Position numbers and translations under genes: made by a program. The notes under the pieces were generated by a model. That model saw nothing but the letters and a program-made list of their open reading frames with translations, ran no database searches and had not been told where the DNA came from. A stretch of 64,000 bases of DNA from Nilaparvata lugens (taxonomy: Eukaryota > Arthropoda > Insecta > Hemiptera > Delphacidae), in NCBI RefSeq assembly GCF_014356525.2, contig NC_052509.1, positions 33,627,852 to 33,691,851 of the forward strand, read 5' to 3'. Every line of letters begins with the position of its first letter. Position 1 is the stretch's first letter. Below, one piece after another: positions 10,601 through 21,060 of the stretch.

Positions 10601-11100
10601 CAATTCCGACAATTCTCTCCTCGGAATTTTCGCGACCCTTCAATCAGAATCGGTTCCATCAACCCTTCACACCTTCACTAATCGGAATCTGTTCCAACAA
10701 CCTCATCAAAACCATTTTCAACCGTCTCATTCTAATTTCCAACAAAGTGTAGTTCCCTCTACCTCTAATTTTCAGCAGTCGCAATTCCAAAATTTCCAAC
10801 CAAAATCTTTCAATAAAAATTTTTGTAACTTTTCAAACGGAGCACGAAACATTCATCAGTCTCACAACTGGGACTAGCAGAATACTGTCTCCATGCGTAC
10901 TGCTTCTACTAATAGATATGCTAACAATTCAGCACGAAACAATCCTTTCCAGGATCTTCACTATCTCGATGAATCAAATGATGATACCAATCAAATTAAT
11001 GCATCGACTCGAATTCGATTTTTGCAATCACAACTCAACAATCTAACATCAGCTGTGAATGAAATGGCAGATCATTTTTTAGGGTGTGGCCCCAATCCGG

Positions 11101-11298
11101 CGGAAAAAAAAGCTTGAATTGAATATTATTGATAAATCGCTACCCTATTTTCTCGATGATGTAAACAGAAAATGGCTTGATGATACTGGATCAATGATGA
11201 ATTATGTACATCCTGCAATTGTACCGCCAACTGTACCTGGATATAAGGAAAAATTTGTTGTAAAAACCCTGGCTGGTACAAGTGGTGGACATGAGTAG
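11101..11298 (+). pseudogene. Gypsy-2 retropepsin fragment
   Basis: Begins just inside the gag end in a shifted frame, the usual gag-pol arrangement. The sequence SLPYFLDDVNRKWLDDTGSM holds a DTGS active-site box, preceded by LD where a hydrophobic residue is expected. It is followed by VPGYKEKFVVKTLAGTSGGH. A TAG at 11296-11298 ends the frame, but the same frame continues afterwards (AYIFFGPSTVFPNLSKIKIP), so this looks like a late stop within protease or early pol. No RT follows. Confidence 0.65.
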
Positions 11299-11385
11299 GC
11301 CTATATATTTTTTGGACCATCCACAGTATTTCCAAATCTTTCTAAAATTAAGATACCGTATAAATATACATATATATACAGGGTG

Positions 11386-12340
11386 TCCTACCAAGGTTGT
11401 AACAGCCGTTGACCATAGATTCTACTCGATTTCTGACAAAAAATGTTCAGTAAACTTTTCTCCTATCGACCTTATTTGTCGAGATATATAGATTTTTCGA
11501 TATTTTCAGAATATGCCTACTTCCGGTCATTAAATACTCAATAACTCGAAAACTACTGGTCGAATTTAAATTTCAAGGAAATTGTTGGAAAGAGAAAAAC
11601 ATTTCCAACAAGATTAATGTAATTTTATCTCTTGTTAAATAATTTGTAGTTTTTTATTTGGACTTTAGGTTTAAAAAATGCTATTCTTCAAATTCAAAGT
11701 CAAATCTCAAACCGATTTTACTCCGGATAATTATAGTGGTTTCAATATTTAAAAAACTTCTCCATTTCATAAGTTTTCGAATGAGTATAAATTCGGAAAG
11801 GTAAGTTCCATGATGAAGTGTTCAAAACTGCTAATATCTGGAATGAACACCTTCAAAAAGAGGAAATTCACAAACAGCATGCATCAAGTGGTGATCCTAA
11901 TAGCGTGAAATCACCTGATTATTGCATTATTTTCTGTAGTACATATTATAAAATTCTTATCTCACTGACTCACTGATCACGATTTCTGGAAAACTACTGG
12001 ACGGATTACAACAAAACATGAAATATAGCTTCCTTACAAGTCCTAGGTGCTCACTAAGAAATCTTTTGGCGATATTTAAACTCTAAGGGTGGTTTTTAAG
12101 GGTTTAAAGTTCGTCTTTTAGCATGTATATTCTTCTTATTTCAATCTCTCAATCATAATTGAAATATCCATACCATATGTTAATATAGAACTATAATCTA
12201 GAGAGAGTACCTCTTCGAAACAGTTGTTAACTGGAAACCAAATTAATAATTTTGTCAGGTTGGCATTAAGTTGAGTTAACTTTGTTAGGTTGGCACCAAG
12301 TTGAAGATTAAAATTCATTTATTGCAGAAAAATTGATTTG
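11386..12340. other. unidentified dispersed repeat, non-coding
   Basis: Begins with ACAGGGTGTCCTACC, a word like the ACAGGGTGATTC seen at about 31850. It continues with phrases typical of insect mobile repeats (TCTCACTGACTCACTGATC at about 11962, and GGAAAACTACTGGACGG). No coding or ends that I can place. Confidence 0.4.
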
Positions 12341-12480
12341 GGGCACTGCTACTTCAATCAGAGCTATTCCTGAGAATATAATATTATTATTTATTTTCCA
12401 ATCACTTGATAATGGCATTATTTATAGCCGAAATATGTTGTGTTGAATAATTTCAAAAAGGGTTATCACATTATTTATAG
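12341..12480. repeat. short dispersed repeat, copy 1
   Basis: Shares the pattern ACTTGA(T/A)AATGGCAT followed by CGAAA(T/C)ATGTTGTGTT and TTCAAAAAGGGT with 55800-55890. Both copies lie upstream of a copy of the CA-microsatellite repeat, so the two segments may belong to one larger family. Confidence 0.55.
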
Positions 12481-12977
12481 ATATTAGAATATAAATATAT
12501 GAAGAAATATTTTTATTTCTATTCCTGGGAGTATAGATAATTTTTATGTTTTATAAGACAAACTTTTATGACGGAAGTTTTTAAAACTCAGAAGTGTCTG
12601 TGGAATCTGTGTGAAGAATGAGGAAATTCGGCCAGAATTTTACTTGACGAAAAAAAGGTGTTATTTATTAAAACGGCCAAATAGCTGTTGTTGCTTTTCC
12701 TAATGTAAAAATATCTTCCATAGAAGTAAGGCGCTTTTCCCATGAATCAATAATTATTCCCAAACATTAGTTGTGTTGCCAAGGAAAATAGCTTTCGATA
12801 AAAATATTGGAGAATATGTATAACAGTTCGTTGATATTCACTTGAAACTGTCAGTATACCTCATTAATAGCATCAATGCTCAAATAATGCTGACACATTG
12901 ATGTGAATGTTACTATTATTTGTTTACATTAGATCAGATGGAGATAAGATGATAGCTACTGTTTCGATTTCAAAAAA

Positions 12978-13567
12978 ATTTGGTGTGGCGCACTCACACA
13001 GCTTCCCTTGCCGTTATGAAAATTGATCTCCTGACGCTAGTGTTCCCGCGCATCTCGAGAGTCTACTATTCAAAGATCTGAGCCAGCTGGCGACAGGACA
13101 ATAACACTGGATACACACGAGATCTGCTATCTCTTCAAAGTGAATGATTTAATAGAATCAACAGTTGCCAACAGTTTGCAATTGAATAATCACATTTTCT
13201 CAAATTTCAAGCTTATTTCAATTTTAGGTGAAAATGTTACTGGACATAAATTTTAGAGATTTTCATGCTCAATCTTTTCTACTTGAAATTTTCCGTTTAA
13301 ATTATATCTGATATCTGATAATTGGAAATCTAAAATCAAACTTTGCATAGATGGGGCGGAGCTCCTGAAATTTTTACAGATTTGGGACTTGTGGCAGTTG
13401 ATATAGCTTATCAATGAATATTTTAGGTATAAATTTTATCAAAATCGTTGGAGCCGTTTTCGAGAAAATTGCGAAAAACCCTGGAACCTTAAGTTCCAAA
13501 TTTCAAGTCATTCCGTTAACTGGGAGATGAGATATCGTGTACACAGACGCTCATACACTCATATATA

Positions 13568-13646
<79 letters not shown>

Positions 13647-13735
13647 CAATACCCAAAAACCACTTTTTTGGACTTGGGAGACCTTGAAACGTATAGAGAT
13701 TTAGAAATTGGGGTACCTTAATTTTTTTGTCTCGA
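12978..13735 (+). repeat. CA-microsatellite dispersed repeat, copy 1
   Basis: Matches 56075-56650 in the same orientation: GGTGTGGCGCACTCACACA at the left, GAGATGAGATATCGTGTACAC before the CA run, and ACCAATACCCAAAAAC after it. This copy contains a 200-bp middle segment absent from the other and lacks the right-end hairpin. Confidence 0.8.
13570..13643 (+). repeat. (CA)n microsatellite, about 37 units
   Basis: An uninterrupted dinucleotide run inside the dispersed repeat. It creates a poly-TH open frame that is not a gene. Confidence 0.97.
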
Positions 13736-14169
13736 CATTGACGAACATAATTTATTATTAATTAAAAAATATCTATGGGTCGGATAAAAATGATCCAGAC
13801 ACCAATAGAAAGGAGACAGTCTCCCCGTTGATTTGATATAAAATTATTGCGCATTACGATGCTACATGATTCTGAGAGAAGTGATATTCAAAAGAAAAAC
13901 AAATCTTCACGATGTTTCCAATTTCATCAAAAAAGTTAAATTTCCTTTTAATCCTTCAACCCTGAAACTTTTTTAGCACTACTATGATATCGGGGATGAT
14001 ATTATACATCCAATTCTGACGTTGAATTGGAAATTTGAGAAAGTTACAATTTTACATGATTTGGCAACCCTGTAATTTCTTTGGATGGAGGGCCAAGTCT
14101 CAACTTGTTTTGCACAAACTATAAGTTCTTAATTATATAATTTTAGTTATCTAACAATTTACTTCCCTC

Positions 14170-14335
14170 TGAAATAGACACCACCTGCTATGGAAAACAA
14201 TGTAAACAAACTCTACAGAAAAGTTTTTTATACGATGCTGACGTCACGATGGGGCGATATGGCAGTAGATGTTGGCTTCATCGACTTTCAGTATGGGGCG
14301 TGTCTATTCTATAACTGGTCTAAGAGCTACATCAA
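14170..14335 (+). repeat. dispersed repeat with GCAGTAGATGTTGGCTTCA core, copy 1
   Basis: Related copies lie at 30480-30660 (minus) and 31773-31845 (plus). All share AAAACAATGTAAACAAA, a GATGCTGACGTCA-type word and ATATGGCAGTAGATGTTGG. Open frames through it are incidental. Confidence 0.75.
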
Positions 14336-14408
14336 GTCACATAATACTTCAATGGCACTTTTTAAATTTTGTTTTTCGGTTCATGTATAGAAGCAGTCTA
14401 CACCATTA

Positions 14409-15998
14409 TGCCGGGTCTACACGACAACGATATTTGCGCAAACTTGGCTCAAAGCCAGGTTTACGCAAATCTGGCTTTGAGTCAAATTTGCTCAAACCTA
14501 TGTTCACACGATACCAACTTCAACACAAACCTCAAGAGAGTCACACCACAGAAGAAGTGCTGAGATTCTATTCAGTTCGCTATCGATTGTGTTGTGCAGT
14601 GCAGTTTGTGTTCCTCACCCGCAATGGACGAGCCACTCCTGTTGTTCATCTATGTTATTTGACTTTCAAAAAGTATTAGAAAAAAATGGGAAAATCTAAA
14701 AGTGGAATCGGAAGGTTGAATAAGTAACTACTTCACAGAAATATAGAACTAATTGAGTAGGTAATCATGTATAGTTATTATCTTTTACTATAGCCTATTA
14801 AAAGTATAGTAGTAGGATCTCTATAGTAATTCGAGTATGGAGTATCCATACTCTAAATAAACATTTGGAGTATATTAAAAGTATATTAAACATTTAAAGT
14901 ATACATTACATAGTATAGTAATACATTATATATAGTTTATTATTTATTATAGTATAGTAATACATTACATTACATAGTATAGAGTAAACATTTAAAGTAT
15001 ATTAATTCTATACGAAGTCTTTGAAGTGTTTATAAACTTGAGATGAATAGTAACTCAAGACTCCTCCTCCTCCTCCCCTCCCACCTACTCCTCGACCTCC
15101 TCCTCCACCTCCTCAACCCTCCTCCTACTCCTCCTCCTCCACCTCCTCATCAACTCCTCCTTCTCCCCCACCTACTCCTCCTCCACCTTCTCCCCCACCT
15201 ACTCCTCCTCCTCCTCACCATACTCTTTCTCCTCCTCAACTCCTCCACCTACTCCTCTTCCTCCTCCACCTACTCATCTTCCTCCTCCACCTACTCCTCT
15301 TCCTCCTCCACTACTCCTTCTTCACCACCTCATCCTCTCTTCGTCCTCCACCTACATCTCCTCCTCCTCCTCTTCCTCAACCTCCTACAACTCCTCCTCA
15401 CACGGGAGCACTTTAGTTTATGGGCCGCGGAGTCTAGCATTGAGACCTACATAGATCGATAGAGGAGGTCAAGACGAGGTCAACCATGTATAACATTGTT
15501 GTCGATTTCCAAGGATTAGCTGAACAAACATGGCGGAAAGTTGAAATTTTCATATCGATTTTTATTTTCATTTTTTATTTTCTTATGGTTACAATAGGTT
15601 TTAAAATGGTGCAATCTTTTGTTAAATCCTCATCCACTAATTAATAATCCAGTGATGTGATGATGGTACGATAACTGAACTAACCTGCAACGATTGTTAT
15701 GCATTAAAAAATATTCCTTGTTTTTGAGTATTTTTGAGAATTGACCTCGCACATTTTGAATTTGAGAGTTTTGAATCCGAATCTGAAATTGCGAATTCTC
15801 TATCTTCATTTTGAAGCGATTTAGGTTTTGATGGATAGATGAGACATAATAGTTTCCTAGAAAAATTGACGCAAACCTGGCTCAGATTGATCAAAAAAAG
15901 CACAAACCTTCAAACCTCAGTAATTTACAACGATCTCCCGTCTACACGACGCAAACCTGGCAGGTTTGCGCTAATATCGTTGTCGTGTAGACCGGGCA
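14409..15998. mobile_element. 1.59-kb TIR DNA element, PIF/Harbinger-like termini, TSD TTA
   Basis: About 40-bp inverted ends match with only a few differences (left 14409, right 15998). Both start TGCC and contain GGTCTACACGACAACG. A 3-bp TTA flanks both sides (14406-14408, 15999-16001). TTA duplications are usual for PIF/Harbinger elements. Subterminal copies of a CAAACCTGGC motif lie just inside both ends. No transposase recognised: the interior holds a CTC-rich run and AT-rich sequence. It lies just downstream of, or in the first introns of, the minus-strand candidate gene at 16.2 kb. Confidence 0.82.
15058..15405. repeat. CTC/CTA-rich simple sequence
   Basis: Nearly pure pyrimidine trinucleotide repeats (CTC with CTA and CAC variants) over about 350 bp. 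The leucine- and serine-rich open frame across it is a low-complexity artefact. Confidence 0.95.
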
Positions 15999-16154
15999 TT
16001 AGTTACAATAAAAAATGTTAGAACAATAATAACTGCACTGTACGGGTAACATTACTTGACTTTACTGTGATTACAAGTTACAAGTTGGTAATTTATGATT
16101 ACATTAGATTAAACTAAAGCGAGTAAGACGAATTGACAAAATTTGAAAAATTAC

Positions 16155-16236
16155 CTGTATTTAATGTAAACTCTTTCCATTTTTCTGGTTTTGTTTGATC
16201 CGGTATGACTTCTCGATAACCACTTACGCTTTCCAT
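16155..16236 (-). CDS. candidate first coding exon of a host gene (27 codons)
   Basis: On the minus strand an ATG at 16236 opens MESVSGYREVIPDQTKPEKW and continues for 27 codons. It ends at a consensus splice donor (ACAG|GTAA, junction after 16155), leaving phase 1. An upstream acceptor (TTTCTTTCTAG, exon starting at 16280) and an exon-1 donor (TTGCAG|GTTAG, at 16395) give a coherent 5' structure. A short upstream ORF (ATG at 16280, eight codons) precedes the main ATG. The protein is not recognised. The next exon was not found; the TIR element at 14.4-16.0 kb would lie in the following intron. Splice signals and coding start agree, but no homology supports it. Confidence 0.45.
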
Positions 16237-16530
16237 GATGAAGAGTTATGTATTCAGTTGATTTGTGATTGTAGAATCATCTAGAAAGAAAATTATGATC
16301 CAAAGATTACTTATATTGAAGAATAAAGAAACATTAAATATCAGGGATGTATTCAATTAAAAAATGGCTTATAAGAAACTGAAACTAAACTAACCTGCAA
16401 ATTAGCATTTACGAGCGGAGTAGGAGACAGACAACGATCAATCGTTTTGAACCTAAAACACAGTATACATACAGTATGGAAACTTGGCTAGTACCCTGAC
16501 GCTAAAATCCGCCATCTTGTTAGAAAGCGC
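16237..16530 (-). promoter_or_regulatory. candidate 5' UTR, first intron and promoter of the minus-strand gene
   Basis: Exon 2 untranslated part is 16237-16280, the intron about 16281-16394, and the noncoding exon 1 begins at 16395. On the minus strand near 16515, AAGATGGCGGATTTTAGCG resembles the YY1-like AAGATGGCGGC element found near start sites of housekeeping promoters. No TATA box is apparent. Confidence 0.4.
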
Positions 16531-16959
16531 CGCATTGAAATTTTATAGTATTGATGGTAGGCTCGGATCACTTTAATGATCCGGATCAATTGATCTCATT
16601 CACTGTCACGAGCCAATCAGAAGACCAGGATTGGAACTTCCCAAGCTCACGTGACGTGTTTAGTATTGGCGTCATGTAAAAAGCATTGCTAAGATAGGCG
16701 ATTGATTACAAGTTTCCATTATGTACTTATTCTGTGCCTAAAGTATTGAAGGATTCTAATTTTGAGACAAACCACTCTCGGTCTCAGCCAGCACTGTATC
16801 GCGCATGCGTTAATAACGGTTTTCCCCGTTCAATTCAGTCAGTTCTTTGAATGTAATGTTCTTCACAAAGTAGAAGGAATTTTTTTCTTCTCTGTGCGTT
16901 CTTTGTGATGATGGTTACCGAGCACTGTAACTTGAGCCAATCGTAATTCTATTTTGATG
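16531..16959. other. non-coding
   Basis: Includes GATCACTTTAATGATCC and CACGTGACGTG words near 16568 and 16650 that could be binding sites upstream of the 16.2-kb gene. Nothing else recognised. Confidence 0.35.
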
Positions 16960-17326
16960 ATGATATTATTATCCAATGATGGTTTATCATTTAATTCAAT
17001 ATAATAATCAATATATTATTATTTTATTCAATAAAAGAAAGAGTATGTTTGAGAAATATAATTAATAAAATATAAAGTTTGTTTTAACTGATGTTAAAAA
17101 ACACTATAACTGAGTCAGCATATTGTCATTTCAAAGCAAAAACCTAACCCCCTAACCTTCCCTTTTACATTTGAAACATTAAAAGAAATAACTCTTGATA
17201 AAAACCTCTAAATCCCCCCAGCATTATTGCAATTTCAAAGCAAAATCCCAACCCCCTAACCTATCTTTCCACCTTTGAAATATCGACAAGCATAATTCTA
17301 CCTGGACTCCAGCCCTTCCTAGCATA
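16960..17326. repeat. CCTAA-rich diverged repeat array, segment 1
   Basis: Repeated half-units start CAATTTCAAAGCAAAA followed by CCTAACC-rich sequence and a CATAA(T/C)TCTACCTGGA-type phrase. Further segments lie at 18873-19450 and 20620-21060. The sequence breaks in the middle of CTAGCATAT, where the LINE at 17327 is inserted. Confidence 0.8.
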
Positions 17327-18872
17327 TTTCTGACATGTAGACATGTCTACTTTTCTCATGAAGGCAGTAATCTCTTCTATAGCTGTACCACTCAGACTAA
17401 TTAACAGCTGTCTGGAACAAGGTGTTTTTCCTGACCTACTGAAGATCTCAAGTACAGTGCCAATCTTCAAAAAGGGTGATATGGAAGAGTTGTCAAACTA
17501 TTGACCCATATCTCTGATCCCTGTTTTTGCGAAGATTATGTAGTCTGTGATGCTTATCCAACTTTCAGCCCATTTTGAGGAGAATTCGCTCTTCATGGAG
17601 GATCAGTTTGGTTTTTGCCGTGGGAGATCGACGACTGAAGCTGTGCAATGCCTGGTAGAATCCGTACTTGAGGCAATGGAGAAGAAGCACTCAACTGCCA
17701 TCACCCTCTGTGACCTCACCAAAGCTTTTGATTGCGTATCTCATGAGATTTTGCTGGGGAAGCTCATGAGATATGGTGTTGGAGGAGTGGCCATGAAAAC
17801 GATGCAGGAGTACCTTTTATGGCGTAGGCAGGTTGTAACGATTAGCAGTGCCAAATCTCAGGAGCTCCAGGTCAAGTATGGAGTGCCGCAGGGATCAATT
17901 CTTAGCACGCTGCTGTTCCTCATTTTCATAAATGACCTTAGTATGGATGGAAAAGCCCTGCTGTTTGCTGACGATACAACTCTCATTGCTCAAGAATAGG
18001 ATCCACAATTGGCTGTACTGAGGTCTGCTGAACTGTTGGAGGAGGCGAGCACATGGTTTAGGGCAAACAGACTGTGTATGAATGGAGAGAAGACACAGAA
18101 TTTTCTGTGCACCCTGAGGCATGGTCTATCTCCTTTTGGTGGGCCTGAGGTTAAGCTCCTTGGATTCATGGTTGACTCATCACTGACATGGGACCAGCAC
18201 ATCGATATGATATGTAACCGACTCTCCAAAGTAACTTATCTGATATGGAAACTGAGAGGCCATGTTCCAAGGAGTTACCTGGTTACTGCATACCATGGTC
18301 TGTTTCATAGCCACATCTGCTATGGGATTGCACTTTGGAGGCATGTAAGTGGATGTCACAGAATTCTCCTCCTACAGAAGAAAGTGATTCATATAATAAC
18401 ATCATCACCATACTTGGAGCATTGTCACCCGCTGTTCAGGAGGCTGGGAATACTCACTGTCTTCAGTCAATATGTGCTGAACTCCCTTGTACTTCTGAAA
18501 GGCCAACTTCACACATTCCAAGCAAGAGGCCAGATACACAACTATCCAACTAGAGGGCGAGACAACATTGACCTTCCCTACTCTAGATTGGCTAAGCTGC
18601 ACACTTGCTACCCAATGTGTGCATTAAAAATCTACAATAGACCTCCTTTGCATGTGCTGGAGCTGCAGGTGAGAGTGTTCAAGAAAGTGCTCCGAGAGAA
18701 GCTAATTAACCTCCCTCTCCTATTCTTTGAGAGAGGAGGAGATTGTATGTTTTGTCAGTCTCTTTGATCGGCCATCTTGAGATTAGTGTACATATTTGAA
18801 CTTTTGTGTTTTTATCAATCGACAATGTCTATCTGGTATATACACTGGTCACGGACAGAAGAAAAATTGAAT
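17327..18872 (+). mobile_element. 5'-truncated CR1-like LINE inserted in the repeat array
   Basis: RT and tail on the plus strand, ending in ATTGAATTGAATTC, a short tandem-repeat 3' end of the CR1 type. Array sequence flanks it on both sides. Endpoints are estimated to a few bases. Confidence 0.82.
17380..18767 (+). pseudogene. LINE reverse transcriptase, nearly complete frame with stops
   Basis: One long frame covers the RT from before the NY-PIS motif to the C-terminus. It includes EDQFGFCRGRSTTEAVQCL, LCDLTKAFDCVSHEILLGKL, YGVPQGSILSTLLFLIFIN and the intact catalytic box FADDTTLI. It continues through FRANRLCMNGEKTQNFL, VKLLGFMVDSSLTWDQHI and the tail YPTRGRDNIDLPYSRLAKL. Stops at 17502-17504 (TGA where R is expected in NYRPIS), 17541-17543 and 17997-17999 (both TAG) interrupt it. 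At least the first is explained by a single C-to-T change. Apart from these the frame is open for about 1.3 kb, so this is the best-preserved RT in the window. The 5' endonuclease region is missing. Confidence 0.87.
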
Positions 18873-19450
18873 TGAATTCAAATTTCAAAGCAAAAACCTA
18901 ACCTGACCTTATGGAACATTATTAAATATAACCTAAAAAGCCTAACCACAAACCCCTAACCCTTTTACATCTATAAATTTAGATTTCAAAGCAAAATCCC
19001 AACCCCTTAACCTATCCTTCCACTTTTGAAACATCAAAAAACATAACTCTACCTGAACTCTAGCCCCTTCTAGCATATTACAATTTCAAAGCAAAAACCT
19101 AACCTATCCTAATAAAACATTATTAAATATAACCTAAATAAAACCTAACCCCCAAACCTCCCACATTTAATAATTTAGATTCATTCGTCATCTTTAGAAC
19201 AAAACATAAACAGTTGTCAATTCCATGAACATGTTCACAAACATGTGGTTCAAAGAAAAATCCTACCCCTCCAACCTATCCTTTCACTTTTGAAACATCA
19301 AAAAACATAACTCTACCTGGATCCTATCCTCTTCAAGCATATTGCAATTTCAAAGCAAAAACCTAACCTATCCTAATATAATAAATATAACCTAATAGGA
19401 CCCTAACCCTAACCCTTTCACATTTAATACTTTAGATTTATTCGTCATCT
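18873..19450. repeat. CCTAA-rich repeat array, segment 2
   Basis: Continues the half-unit pattern after the LINE: AATTTCAAAGCAAAAACC, ACATTATTAAATATAACC and CCTATCCTTCCACTTTTG recur two or three times with divergence. A short CCCTAACCCTAACCC run occurs at about 19401-19416. Confidence 0.8.
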
Positions 19451-20290
19451 CATTGCAAATCACATTCTACCATTATAACGTGTACCTCACTATAGATACT
19501 CAAAGAATACTTTTGAATAACTGTGACTGTTGCTGGCCATTACTCTGTATCTGTGACAAAGAGAACTTGCTATTCCACAAAGTAGAAGGAATTCTACTTT
19601 CTTCTCTGTGACATAGTATAGTTGGAATATCATAACGATGCAGCATTAAAACATAAAAATAGGAATTTAAGATATTATCTTCAAATATTAAAGTAAGAAT
19701 TTTTGCTGTTAAACTTTATAATAATGACGTCTTTGATTTATTCAGTTTGATAATCATGAAGGCTGTGAAATACATGAGCTTCATCTCAACGAGCTATCAT
19801 ATAGAGTGGCTGTTGGTGTGCTTACAGCGCTCTCAATGGGCCATATGAATAAAGTTGAGCATTTGCTTCTAAAATATGGAGCATTTGCTTCATTTTCTAT
19901 GAATAAACGTGATCCATGACAGAGAGAGGCAAGATTTCAAGAAGAGCCAGTCTGCCACTGCAGGAATAGATGTGTTTTTTTTTATTCAAATGTATTTCTA
20001 TCAATATAAAATTGTCATTCCAATTGGTACTTTTACGAAAATTGAATGAGGTATATGTGAGAATATTTATCTCATTGAAATAACCTCTAGAATGTTCAGA
20101 ATCGACTGAGGATACAAAATATAAATTCAGGTCTATAGGAGTGGGCTAGACTAGAATGTCGACTATTTCATAATTTTGTTTGTGATATTACTTACAAATT
20201 GAATTGCATATGAAACTACAGTCGAGTTGAATAGATTTAGACTTATTAAACATTTCAACTGTACACTGTTAATATATTATTTATTTGTAT
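19451..20290. other. non-coding, no gene recognised
   Basis: Contains CACTATAGATACTCAAAGAATACTTTTGAA-like sequence (about 19490) that recurs at about 21111, so it is part of the same large duplicated block as the array. Confidence 0.4.
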
Positions 20291-20300
20291 TGTGTAGAGA

Positions 20301-20409
20301 ATGTCAATGAAGTCATTCATCATACAAAAAGTTCGCATAGTCACAATCTTTTGGTATGTGTTTGTATATATTGTCATTATTTTATTGACTGCACTATCCC
20401 CATCACAAG
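20301..20409 (+). CDS. possible signal-anchor exon
   Basis: An ATG three bases inside a possible splice acceptor (TATTGTGTAG, exon from 20298) opens 36 codons: a short basic N-terminus followed by a strongly hydrophobic stretch (TIFWYVFVYIVIILLTAL). It ends at a possible donor (CACAAG|GTAACA). This is what the first exon of a type II membrane or secreted protein would look like. The open frame continues to 20486, but the splice reading is more natural. No homology, and no partner exon found. In AT-rich insect DNA such a coincidence is possible. Confidence 0.28.
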
Positions 20410-20469
20410 GTAACAAGAGGTATTTTTATGTTGAGAAGATAAAAGGAAATAGTGTGTCAAATTTTTTTA

Positions 20470-20612
20470 GTAAATGTCTACTATAGTTATATTCATTCAC
20501 ATCTTTTGTATGGAGCAATATTATGGGCCAATTGTAGTGATTTCCATTCAAGTTTTGTGTCCCAAAAAAAGAGCAATAAGAACCATGTAGCCTATACGGT
20601 AATGTTCCTCCC
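20470..20612 (+). pseudogene. LINE RT C-terminal fragment
   Basis: The phrase YSYIHSHLLYGAILWANCSD followed by VSQKKSNKNH matches the conserved post-thumb segment of LINE RTs (compare AFFQSVMAYGITLWGSSTHV at 22.3 kb). It is only about 45 codons and abuts the repeat array segment 3. Confidence 0.6.
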
Positions 20613-20619
20613 CTTAAGC

Positions 20620-21060
20620 ACCGCAAGATATTATTATCCAATGATAATTTATCATTTAATCCAATATATTATCATTTTATTTAATAAAAGAAAGAGTACT
20701 TTTGAAGAATATAACAGTTGTTATTCAACTGATGTTAAAAACCACTATAACCAAGTCAGCATATTGTTATTTCAAAACAAAAACCGAACCCTCAACCTCC
20801 CCTTTTACATATAAAACGTCAATAAACATAACTATTTGAAAAATCTCTAATCCCTTCCAGCATATTGCAATTTCAAAGCAAAATCCTAACCTATCTTTCC
20901 ACCTTTGAAATACCAAAAAGCATAATTCTACCTGGACCCTAGCCCCTTCTAGCATATTGCAATTTTAAAGCAAAAACCGAACCTATCCTTATAAAAAATT
21001 ATTAAATATAACCTAAATAAAAACCAATCCCCAACTCTTTCACATTTGTTGAACGATAGA
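20620..21060. repeat. CCTAA-rich repeat array, segment 3
   Basis: Parallels 16960-17326 from ATTATTATCCAATGATAATT through CAATTTCAAAGCAAAATCC and CATAATTCTACCTGGACC, so the two regions are copies of one block in the same orientation. Confidence 0.78.

Larger units (their letters stand above)
8167..11117 (+). pseudogene. Gypsy-2 gag, split by two insertions
   Basis: The N-terminal block (8167 to about 8596) reads IPKYLLDCIPKFDGTSNKIR, FIKSLQDIFNLYC and LIELLMESFSDKRTVPDL, a gypsy capsid. The frame then runs into the MITE at 8597. Capsid coding resumes at about 8990 (KRTRVVTRYKLDGVTGDL, LIHGVHPTLGAHLQVYKLKS). The Q/F/N-rich tail is interrupted by the LINE at 9322. It resumes at 10603 with the FSPRNF repeat type, and the frame continues exactly when the LINE and one copy of the AATCA duplication are removed. 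Frame breaks follow near 10660-10890. The last block (10893-11117) reads NPFQDLHYLDESNDD and a coiled-coil-like LQSQLNNLTSAVNEMADHF. The layout resembles Gypsy-1 gag but the sequence is clearly a different family. Confidence 0.8.
7775..11385 (+). mobile_element. second Ty3/gypsy element (Gypsy-2), gag and protease, heavily interrupted
   Basis: Plus strand: partial LTR (7775 to about 7950, with an AATAAA-type signal at 7909), primer-binding-site candidate at 7953, leader, gag from 8167, protease up to about 11298. Pol after the protease is missing: the sequence changes to an unrelated ACAGGGTGTCC-type repeat after about 11380. Two insertions split gag: a MITE at 8597-8987 and a LINE at 9322-10597. 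Confidence 0.75.

Noticed and set aside
13527..13721. 64-aa poly-TH ORF
   Set aside because: It is a translation of the CA microsatellite inside a dispersed repeat. The similar ORFs at 56.4-56.6 kb are rejected for the same reason.
15043..15462. 139-aa leucine/serine/proline-rich ORF
   Set aside because: Low-complexity CTC repeat within a TIR element; no other coding sign.
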